Origin: Candidatus Rifleibacteriota bacterium
Lineage (GTDB): Bacteria; Muiribacteriota; Ozemobacteria; Ozemobacterales; Ozemobacteraceae
Direction of reading: 5' to 3'
NCBI GenBank assembly: GCA_015233565.1
Contig: JADFXM010000009.1
Coordinates: 110,698 to 174,697 of the forward strand
Length of the DNA: 64,000 nucleotides
The translations under genes and the position numbers were made by a program. Under the pieces are notes generated by a model. The model did not search any database. It saw nothing but the letters and a program-made list of their open reading frames with translations, and had not been told where the DNA came from. This document shows, piece after piece, positions 1 to 8,900 of the stretch (within the stretch, counting starts at the first letter, position 1; the number at the start of each line of letters is the position of its first letter).

Positions 1-2
1 TA

Positions 3-1004
3 ACCTTCAGTAAAGGAATGAACTCTGCAACTATAGATCCAACAACCTTTGCAGTAGTTAGCTTTGACGGAACGCCTATTTCCGGAACAGTGGCCTATGA
101 CTCGGTAACCCAAATTGCCACATGGACCCCAAATGCAAGTTTTGCCCCTTCCGCTACTTTTACTGCCATAATTACCACTGGAGTAAAAGACCTGGCAGGG
201 AATTCTATGGCTGCAAGCTACTCGTGGAGCTTTACAACCGGCTTACGGACATTAGCCCAACCAGTTGCACTTGGAAACATTGCTCCATTTGGAAATTTTG
301 GCGGGGGCGCCGGAATGACTAATCAGGGAATTCTCACTGTAGTTAACGGAGATATCGGTACTACAGGTGCGGCAACCCTCATTACCGGATTCCACGATTC
401 AGGCGGGAATGTTTATACGGAAACCACTCTCAATAAAGGAAAAGTAACCGGTCTGATATACACCGCAACTACTCCTCCTGGCTCTAACCCAGGCGAAAAA
501 GCAACTCAGGCTGCAATCGATTTGCAAAACGCATTCGACAACCTGTCTCCCGCTAAACTTCCCGGAGGAATTGATGTCTCAACATTTGGTGGCGGCGCCG
601 GTGAACTTGGCAATCGTACCCTCCTCCCCGGCATCTACAAATCTGCGCCAGGCTCATTTGAAATAATAAATGGGGACCTTACCCTTGACGCTCAGGGCGA
701 TCCAAATGCTGTCTGGGTCTTTCAGATGGCATCAACCCTCACAGTAGGCGGGCCAGGGGCTGCACACCCTCAAAGCGTTAAACTGAAAAATGGTGCTCAA
801 GCCAAAAACGTCTATTGGCAGGTTGGAAGTGCTGCGACTATAAATGCTGCCGGTGGCGGCACCATGGTGGGAACAATAATTGCTGATGCAGGAGTCACGT
901 TCTCGACTGCTGGTAACGTTGATATAGTGACACTTGAAGGCAGAGCGCTGGGAATAAATGCCTCTGTTACAGTCGTGAACACCGTAATTAATGTGCCCCA
1001 ATAA
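3..1004 (+). CDS. Big_5 + DUF3494 ice-binding-like secreted protein (5' truncated)
   Basis: The frame is open from the window edge, so the N-terminus (probably a signal peptide and more repeats) lies outside. The first 80 or so codons read as the end of a bacterial Ig-like Big_5 domain: a GMNSATID stretch, then KDLAGNSMA and a final SWSFTTG. The rest is a DUF3494 (ice-binding-protein-like) beta-solenoid: LGNIAPFGNFGGGAG near the start, VVNGDIGTTG, then PGIYKS and WVFQMAST, ending with GRALGINASVTV. Known family members are exported; some bind ice and others are surface adhesins of unknown ligand. Two GC-rich hairpins follow the stop. The domain calls are firm, the ligand is not known. An internal ATG at 18 is unlikely to be the true start because Big_5 homology continues upstream of it. 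Confidence 0.85.
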   Translation, partial: TFSKGMNSATIDPTTFAVVSFDGTPISGTVAYDSVTQIATWTPNASFAPSATFTAIITTGVKDLAGNSMAASYSWSFTTGLRTLAQPVALGNIAPFGNFGGGAGMTNQGILTVVNGDIGTTGAATLITGFHDSGGNVYTETTLNKGKVTGLIYTATTPPGSNPGEKATQAAIDLQNAFDNLSPAKLPGGIDVSTFGGGAGELGNRTLLPGIYKSAPGSFEIINGDLTLDAQGDPNAVWVFQMASTLTVGGPGAAHPQSVKLKNGAQAKNVYWQVGSAATINAAGGGTMVGTIIADAGVTFSTAGNVDIVTLEGRALGINASVTVVNTVINVPQ

Positions 1005-1017
1005 TTATTCAGGAACT

Positions 1018-1075
1018 GGCCCTCGAAAGAGGGCCATCAAAAAAAGGGTTAGCCCTTACAAAGGGCTGGCCCTTT
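1018..1075 (+). terminator. Tandem hairpins after the DUF3494 gene
   Basis: Two stem-loops follow the stop codon. The first (1018-1035) pairs GGCCCTC with GAGGGCC around a GAAA tetraloop and is followed by an A-rich stretch. The second (about 1046-1073) pairs AGCCCTT with the later AAGGGCT and extends outward, then runs into TTTGTTTG. Together they look like a rho-independent terminator, possibly bidirectional. Confidence 0.6.
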
Positions 1076-1080
1076 GTTTG

Positions 1081-1518
1081 AAAACACCTCGGCAATATAA
1101 CGAATGTATCCTTGCATTAATCTTACTTCCTACAACTAATTTTTACACCAGTTCCAATTAACTCGTCTGTAAGGCAATTTAACTCTACTGTTCCATTTTA
1201 ACTTCTCTGAAGCCGCTCAAAGCTTAATTTAATAGGGATTTGCTTGTTCTCAAAGCGATTTTCTTTGAATCGTGTTGTAATTAGCATCATGTGCAGTTTT
1301 AAATAGGTTAAGTGGGGCTATAAATTTAATACTTCCGTTCTGATTCATGGTGAATTCCGTTTTCTGGGAAGGACGCTTCAATCATTCCAAGTTTTTCCAA
1401 GTAAAGGAACTGATTCTACTTGATTTTCGAAAAAATCAAACTTCTCTGGGATGCGAAAGTATTTTTTTAATTGGCATTATACCGATTTTCAAACCTACTC
1501 TGAAGAAAGGACTTCAAA
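1081..1518. other. Intergenic, no convincing gene
   Basis: About 440 bases of AT-rich DNA between the terminator and the Lmo0937-type gene. I see no conserved protein, tRNA or strong promoter. An open frame over 1347-1655 lacks a Shine-Dalgarno site and overlaps the Lmo0937-type gene in another frame, so it is not called. Confidence 0.4.
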
Positions 1519-1668
1519 ATGTTAGATACAATCGCAGTTGTTTTGATCTTAGGTTGGCTGTTAGGGATGGTTTCGTCCTACACGATCAACGGATTTATTC
1601 ACGTCCTGCTTGTCATAGCCATTATCGTGATTCTGATTCGTGTTATCGGCGGTAGAAAACCACTTTGA
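1519..1668 (+). CDS. Lmo0937-family small membrane protein (DUF5670-type)
   Basis: A 49-codon gene. It begins MLDTIAVVLILGWLLGMVSS, continues with a Tyr-Thr-Ile-Asn-Gly-Phe-Ile-His turn, and has a second hydrophobic helix ending IRVIGGRKPL. This two-helix hairpin with a basic tail is the signature of the Lmo0937 family of about 50 aa, found in many soil bacteria and often near stress genes; its molecular role is unknown. A GAAAGG ribosome site (1505-1510) sits 8 bases before the ATG. It lies upstream of a PEGA-like protein and another two-helix peptide, suggesting an envelope-stress set. Confidence 0.8.
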   Translation: MLDTIAVVLILGWLLGMVSSYTINGFIHVLLVIAIIVILIRVIGGRKPL

Positions 1669-1779
1669 GTTCAATTTGAAATAAAAGAATTCTCATTTTA
1701 GAAAAAGAACGATTCCTGGACGCAGTACAAAAACAAAGAAATTTAATTGACATTTTGATCAATTATGAAGGATCTGATC

Positions 1780-2640
1780 ATGAAAGGAAATTCTGTGCGA
1801 AACTTTTTTTATCTTGTATTCTCGCTCTTTTTTTTTCTATTTCCCCTAGCAACATTCGGGTATGGACACTACACCGTCTATTCAGGAGTTCCAGCGGATG
1901 TCTACATCGATAACGAGTATAATGCATCTATCTCAGCCACCCAAAGCCTGAAGCTCATTCTTCGCGGGCCACAATCGTATATCATTGGCGTGCGGAACCA
2001 GGAGACCGGAGAGACTTATAAAGAACAAGTCAATGTTGGAAGCAATTTGAATGAGCACCGCACAATTCGGGCTTTTCAGAATTTCCAAGGGTCAAATAAC
2101 GAAGTCATGGTTTACTCCCAAATTCCAGCCGAAGTATACATTGATAATGTTTTCAAAGCATCAGTCGATTCCACTCAACCCATGGCAATCAACTTGCCAG
2201 GGCCTCGGTTGTATGTCTTTGAGATACGTGCAAAAGAGTCGAAGCTGATTTTCAGAGAGGAAGTCAACATTGATTCCAACTCCGCCACAATGCAAGAAAT
2301 TCGGGCCTTCTCGGAAAGCCAGTCTCCCATGTCCTCATCTCAGTTAAACTCATCTCATCAACCCTTGCAGTTCACAACCGTGGTTCCGGTTCCCACGCCA
2401 CAAGGAGGAATTTCACGCGAAGAGATGGCCTCTGAGATTCAAAAAGCAACAACCCAGGCCAAAGCAGAAGCTCTTTCGGAAGAAGCTGGACGCAGAAAAC
2501 GAGCCGAACAGCGAGCTTTAACCAGCAAAGGAATCGCCCATGTTGTGGGAGTTGAAGCAAATCCCGGCTTGTCTAATTCGGTAAAAAACATGGAGCGAAT
2601 CCAACTATTGATGCAGGCGTTACCTGCTTTTGGCAAATAG
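1780..2640 (+). CDS. Secreted protein with two PEGA-like repeats
   Basis: I prefer the ATG at 1780 (286 aa) to the in-frame ATG at 1765, because GAAGGAT lies just upstream of 1780 and nothing suitable precedes 1765. A Phe/Leu-rich signal peptide covers residues 1-27. Two homologous modules follow, each with the PEGA-like core P-A-(D/E)-V-Y-I-D-N (near residues 37-45 and 121-129) and a closing VNxxSN or VNIDSN strand. PEGA domains are surface beta-sandwich modules. The C-terminal third holds a Ser/Pro linker and a charged helix rich in Glu, Ala and Arg. It follows the Lmo0937-type gene and precedes a small membrane protein with close spacing. The function is unknown; an exported envelope protein is inferred. 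Confidence 0.6.
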   Translation: MKGNSVRNFFYLVFSLFFFLFPLATFGYGHYTVYSGVPADVYIDNEYNASISATQSLKLILRGPQSYIIGVRNQETGETYKEQVNVGSNLNEHRTIRAFQNFQGSNNEVMVYSQIPAEVYIDNVFKASVDSTQPMAINLPGPRLYVFEIRAKESKLIFREEVNIDSNSATMQEIRAFSESQSPMSSSQLNSSHQPLQFTTVVPVPTPQGGISREEMASEIQKATTQAKAEALSEEAGRRKRAEQRALTSKGIAHVVGVEANPGLSNSVKNMERIQLLMQALPAFGK

Positions 2641-2660
2641 CGAAGGAATTTCGATTACAT

Positions 2661-2888
2661 ATGAGCTTTAGAGAGAGCGAGAGAATAAACATTTTAAAAC
2701 TTTCAGCAATCATGCTAATTATTGCAGGTATTCTCGGGTTAGTGTACGGCGGTTTCAACACGAATCAGATAATCACTGAAGCCAGGTTGGGCCCGATTGA
2801 GCTGTCGATCAGACAAAAGAAGACAATCGAAATACCCGCATGGGCCAGCGTAGGAGCGATACTAGTTGGGGGGTTGCTCCTGCTTTGA
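2661..2888 (+). CDS. 75-aa two-helix membrane protein
   Basis: A small gene with a GAAGGAAT ribosome site 12 bases before the ATG. The first helix is ILKLSAIMLIIAGILGLVYG, then comes a soluble loop with ARLGPIELSIRQKKTIEIP and a second helix WASVGAILVGGLLLL at the very C-terminus. The loop pattern LGPIELS followed by KKT(I/V)xIPxWA is one I recognise from small uncharacterised proteins found next to Lmo0937-type and other stress peptides in Proteobacteria and Acidobacteria. It is 20 bases downstream of the PEGA-like gene and probably co-transcribed. No biochemical role can be assigned. Confidence 0.65.
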   Translation: MSFRESERINILKLSAIMLIIAGILGLVYGGFNTNQIITEARLGPIELSIRQKKTIEIPAWASVGAILVGGLLLL

Positions 2889-2925
2889 AGAAAAAGAAAT
2901 TTTGTTCGATTAGGAGAAATTGAGA

Positions 2926-2946
2926 ATGCAGAGAAATACTAAGTGA
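2926..2946 (+). promoter_or_regulatory. Six-codon leader ORF coupled to the glucan synthase start
   Basis: An AGGAGA site (2912-2917) is well placed for the ATG at 2926, which opens only six codons (MQRNTK) before TGA at 2944-2946. That stop overlaps the GTG of the giant gene (GTGA at 2943-2946). The GTG itself has no ribosome site at normal distance, so translation may depend on ribosomes terminating on the leader. A sequencing slip joining the two frames is the alternative. Confidence 0.4.
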
Positions 2947-5900
2947 AATTACTAAGTCGTGAGCAGATGAGTCAGCACGGAAGAGCGCTTGCGGACTCGC
3001 ATAGAGTCACTAATAAGCGTGTCCCGGAGCAACTTCTAGCCAGACTAAACGCCAATGAAGGCATACTAGTTGAAACCTGCAATCTCCTGGTTTCGGCGGT
3101 AAAAGCCAGTCACCGGATTTCTCCAGCCGGGGAATGGCTATTGGATAATTTCTACCTGATAAAAGAGCAGATTCGAACAGCCAAAAAGCACTTGCCAAAA
3201 GATTTCAGCAGGGAACTCCCAAGCTTGGAAAGTGGCCCATCCAGAGGGTTTCCGCGTGTGTATGACATTGCTTTGGAGGCAATCGCACACTGCGATGGGC
3301 GGGTGGATCAGAAAAGCCTCAGCAGTTTTATTACAGCTTATCAGCAAGTTACAGCCCTGAAATTGGGGGAATTGTGGGCGATACCTATCATGTTACGCCT
3401 GGCTTTGATCGAGAATCTTAGAAGGGTTGGAGCTCGGGTTGCCGCCGACAGGGTCGATCGAAACCTGGCCTGCTCATGGGCAAACAAAATGACAGCCATT
3501 GCCGAGAAGGATCCTAAGAGTTTGATCATGTTAATCGCAGACATGGCACGCTCAAATCCACCCCTTTCGAGTTCTTTCGTTGCAGAACTTGCACGCTGCT
3601 TACAGGGAAAGGGACCTGCCCTGGCAATGCCCCTCACTTGGGTCGAGCAATCCCTCTTCGATTCGGGTTTGACCATTGAGCAGTCAGTTCAATCTGAAAC
3701 TCAACAACAAGCTTCCGACCAGGTCTCCATAAGCAATAGCATCGGCAGTCTCCGACTCTTAGGGGCGATTGACTGGCAAGAGTTCGTGGAGACAAAAAGC
3801 GTTGTCGAGCAGGTATTGCGTGAGGACCCTTCCGGAGTCTACGCCAAGATGGATTTTGCCACACGTGATCGATATCGACACGTAGTTGAGAAAATTGCTA
3901 AAAACAGTGCCCTATCTGAGGAAGAAGTTACGAAAGGTGTAATTCATTTGGCACGCGAGGGTGCTGAAACAACCGGAAGCGACGATCGATCTGCGCATGT
4001 CGGATTCTATTTAATCGATAAAGGGTTACCGCAGTTGGAACACCTCGCACAAATGCGTCTATCCAATTCAGAGACTTTGCTGAGACTAACTTCCAGGTAT
4101 TCTTTCTTTTTGTATATTGGTTCGACACTATCGATTACAGCTATCCTAACTTGGATACTACTTACTAAGGCACATGCTGACCGGATTCAAAGTTGGCTTC
4201 TTACATTTATGGGGGTCCTACTGATTCTATGTACCCATCATCTTGCACTTGCATTGGTGAATTGGCTGACGACCTTGTTAGTTACTCCCCATCCATTACC
4301 ACGCATGGACTTCTCCTCCGGAATTCCAGCGGAATTTCGCACCTTGGTAGTAATACCAACCATGCTTACAAGCGCTAATAGCATTGAAAATCTGGTAGAA
4401 GCACTCGAAGTCAGGTTCCTTGCAAATCGTGACGATAACCTGCACTTTGGCCTATTGACAGATTTAACTGACGCCCCGACGGAAAACATTCCCGAGGACA
4501 GACCCCTCTTGCAACTGGTTCAGAGGAAAATCGAAGAGCTGAACGAGAAGTATCGGATTTCCAAGGGTGACAGCTTCTTCCTCTTCCATCGGCCACGGCT
4601 ATGGAACCCCCAGGAACAGATCTGGATGGGTTACGAGCGCAAAAGAGGAAAGCTTGCAGATTTGAATTCTTTTCTACGTAAGGATTCAAAGAGCCGCTTT
4701 TCGCTAGTTGTCGGAAAAACAGCACTGTTAGTGAACGTAAAATATGTAATTACCCTGGACACCGATACAGGGCTCCCTCGCGACTCCGCCTGGAAGTCTG
4801 TAGCTACCATGGCACACCCACTGAATCGTCCACTATATGACAAAAAAACGCAGCAGATTAGTGAGGGGTATAGCATCCTCCAACCGCGCGTAGCTGTGAG
4901 CTTGTCGGGCTCGAATCGTTCATTGTATGCCAAACTATATGGAAGTGATCCTGGCGTTGATCCTTATACTCGTGTTGTTTCCGATATATATCAGGATGTA
5001 TTCGGGGAGGGTTCTTTCAATGGGAAAGGAATCTACGATGTCGACGCGTTCGACCTTGCTCTACATGGGCGGTTTCCTGAGAACAAAATTCTTAGCCACG
5101 ATCTAGTAGAAGGCTGTTATGCTCGTTCCGGGTTGCTTTCCGATGTACTGATATACGAGGAATATCCATTCCGCTATGCCGAGGACGTAAATCGACGGTA
5201 TCGATGGATTCGAGGAGATTGGCAAATTGCACGCTGGCTGTTGCCGCATGTTCCGGTCCTCGATGGTAGTTATGAGAAAAATCATCTTTCAAGACTATCC
5301 CGATGGAAAATTTTTGATAACCTACGTCGCAGCCTTGTGCCTATGGCATTCACAGAATTGTTTCTGCTTTCATGGACCACCTTTTCATCCGTTTTGTTCT
5401 GGACTTTGTCAGTGATAGGGATTTTCCTGGTGCAGTCCATGGTTGCATCGGTTCTTGAAATGTACCGAAAGCCGCTGGATGTTTCACTGGGCCAGCATCT
5501 CTTTGCATCAGCGCGTTCGGCAGGACGAAACTTCACCCAGGCAGCATTTACACTAACTTGTCTTCCCTATGAAGCTTATTTCAGTCTTGATGCAATTATA
5601 CGTACCACATGGCGTTTGTTGATTACTCAAAAAGGGCTTCTCGAGTGGAATCCTTCGGGAAATCCAGACCGTTGCACAAGCCTTCTGGGTTCATACCGAA
5701 CCATGTGGTTCGCTCCATGTTTTGCCTTGACCGCAATTTGTCAGCTCGCACTTTCAAGACCGGGCTCCTTACTTTTTGCCTGGCCCATACTGGGTCTTTG
5801 GTTTGTCTCGCCAGCTATCGCATGGTGGATCAGCCAACCATTCGCTCCCTCCGAAGCACAACTTAACCCTGATCAAGCTCTTTTTCTCCGTAAAATAGCC

Positions 5901-8900
5901 CGAAGAACCTGGGCATTTTTTGAAACATTCGTCGGCCCTGAGGATAATTGGCTACCGCCTGACAACTATCAGGAGAATCGCCCTGTTCCAATTGCGCATC
6001 GGACATCGCCGACCAATATGGGCCTTTCGCTTCTTGCAAATCTTTCTGCATATGATTTCGGCTATATCCCCGCCGGACAAGTCATCGAACGAACAACAAA
6101 CGCAATTCAGACAATGCAGTCTTTGGAGCGCTATCAGGGGCATTTCTACAACTGGTATGACACCCAGTCATTGAAGGCACTTCCTCCTCTTTACATCTCT
6201 TCGGTAGACAGCGGAAATCTCGCAGCTCACCTGCTAACATTGCGCTCAGGTTTTCTAACGCTTCCCAACCACAAAATATTGAATCCAAGAATTTTTGAAG
6301 GGTTAAATGACATTCTTGGTGTTTTTATGGAAACTTCGACTGGAGGTGCCTCAAGCACCATACTTGCAGGGTTCAAAAACGAACTTGCATCCGCAATTGC
6401 TTCAAAACCGGCCACCCTCTCTGCTGCATGGCTTTGCATCGAAAAACTCACGGCTTCAGCCAAACAAATGGTCGGTTCCCTGAGCATCAATACTGAAAGC
6501 GAAGAAAGATGGTGGGCAGAAGTCATGGCCCGCCAATGCCGTAACGCGCTGACTGAGTTAACCTTTCTGGCCCCATGGGCAACGCTTCCAGGCGTTCCTG
6601 AAAAATTCAATGATTTTAAGGTCATCGGAGAAATCCCAACTCTTTCCGAACTTTCCGAACTCGATCAAAAGTTGCCCCCCGCAATCAGTCATCCACAAGC
6701 AGCACATGCGACTCCCGAGGAAGTTGATTGGCTTATAAAGCTTCGAAATCTCATAAGTGAAGCAAGCAAGCGAGCTCAAGAGCGAATTCGTGGAATTGAA
6801 AAACTTTCCCGACAATTAAACGAAATGGCACACATGGAGTATGACTTCCTTTACGACAAGGCACGCCATTTGCTCGCAATTGGGTACAACGTCGGGGAGA
6901 GCCGCCGGGATTCGAGCTTTTACGATCTTCTGGCTTCAGAGGCAAGATTGGCAACTTTTGTTGCAATTGCCCAGGGGCAACTGCCACAGGAATGCTGGTT
7001 CTCGCTCGGGCGACTTCTAACCAATGTCGGAGGGAACCCAGTCCTCCTCTCTTGGGACGGCTCAATGTTCGAGTATCTCATGCCGATTTTGGTAATGCCC
7101 AAATACGAAAACACTCTGCTTGATCAAACCTACAAGGCAGCTGTGGACAGGCAAATTGACTATGGAACGCGCCGTGGGGTTCCATGGGGTATTTCTGAAT
7201 CCGGCTATAATATGGTCGACGTTCATCTTAACTACCAATATCGCGCATTTGGGATACCCAGTCTGGGTCTCAAACGCGGATTAGCTGAAGAACTTGTCAT
7301 TGCACCTTACGCCTCCGCGCTGGCGCTGATGGTTGCCCCTAAACCAGCATGTTTGAATCTTCAGCGACTTTTCGGACTGGGTTTTGCTGGAAGATACGGT
7401 TTTTTTGAAGCCATAGACTACTCTCCTTCACGTCAAACGCACGGGCAATCGGGCGCAGTGGTCCGCTCCTTTATGGGGCATCACCAAGGCATGAGTCTTC
7501 TGGCTCTTGCTTATATTCTTTTGGATTGCCCAATGCAGCAGCGATTTGAGTCTGATCCAATTTTCCAGGCAACTGCACTTTTGCTTCAGGAGCGTATTCC
7601 CAAAGCCACAACTTTCTTTTCGCACACCACAGAACTTTCAGATTTACACACGACTCCCACCGGCCTGGAAGCTCCAGTGCGCACTTTCAGCGGCCCAGAC
7701 ACACCGATCCCCGAAGTTCAGTTGTTATCAAATCACCGATACCATGTTATGGTAACAAACTCAGGAGGCGGTTACAGCCGCTGGAAAGACATCGCCGTTA
7801 CCCGATGGCGAGAAGACACTACCACCGATAACTGGGGAACTTTCTGCTATCTTCGCGATATTGAAAGCGGCGAATTCTGGTCAAATACTTATCAACCGAC
7901 TTTGAAGCAACCAAAAATCTATGAGGTAATTTTTTCCGAAGGCCGTGCAGAGTTCCGCCGCTGCGAAAATGATATAGACATGCATACCGAAATCGCAGTG
8001 TCACCGGAAGATGATATAGAGCTACGTCGAATTACTATCACAAACCGTTCTCGTCGAAGAAGAGTAATTGAAATGACGAGCTATGCCGAAGTTGTTTTAA
8101 CACCACCTGCAGCTGATGAGGCACATCCAGCTTTCAGCAAACTCTTTGTTCAAAGCGAAATTTTGCACAAACGTCAGGCGATTCTCTGCTCCCGCAGACC
8201 GCGATCCAAGGGCGAGCCAGTGCCATGGATGTTTCATCTGATGGCAGTACATAGGGCAAAAACCGGAGAAGTTTCTTATGAAACTGATCGCATGCGGTTC
8301 ATTGGTCGTGGAAACACTCTTTCTCTCCCACAAGCAATGAAGAGTACGGCTCCACTGTCGGGAACCGACGGTTCTGTGCTTGACCCGATTGTAGCGATTC
8401 GCTACCGGGTCATCCTTGAACCGGGAAAAAACGCCACAATAGACATGGTCTGCGGCCTTGCCGAAACAAGGGATGTTGCCTTAAATCTTATAGAAAAATA
8501 TAAAGATCGGCGTCTTGCTGACCGCGTTTTTGATTTGGCCTGGACACACAGTCAGGCAATTCTGCAACAGCTTAATATCACCGAAGCCGACGCACAACTC
8601 TACGGACGTCTGGCTGGTTCCGTTATCTATGCAAATGCAGCGTTTCGTGCTGACCCTGGCATCCTTATTAAGAATAATCGTGGACAATCAGGCCTCTGGG
8701 GTTACTCCATTTCAGGAGATTTGCCCATTGTGTTACTTCAGATCAAAGATCCATCCAATATCAAGCTTGTTCGTCAACTCGTTCAGGCTCACGCATACTG
8801 GCGTTTAAAAGGGTTAGTGATTGATTTGGTTATCTGGAACGAAGATCACGCCGGTTACCGTCAACTTTTGCAAGACCAAATCATGGGGCTCATTGCGGCA

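Noticed and set aside
1347..1655. 102-codon open frame on the plus strand
   Set aside because: No ribosome site; it overlaps the Lmo0937-type gene, which has a clear family match in another frame.
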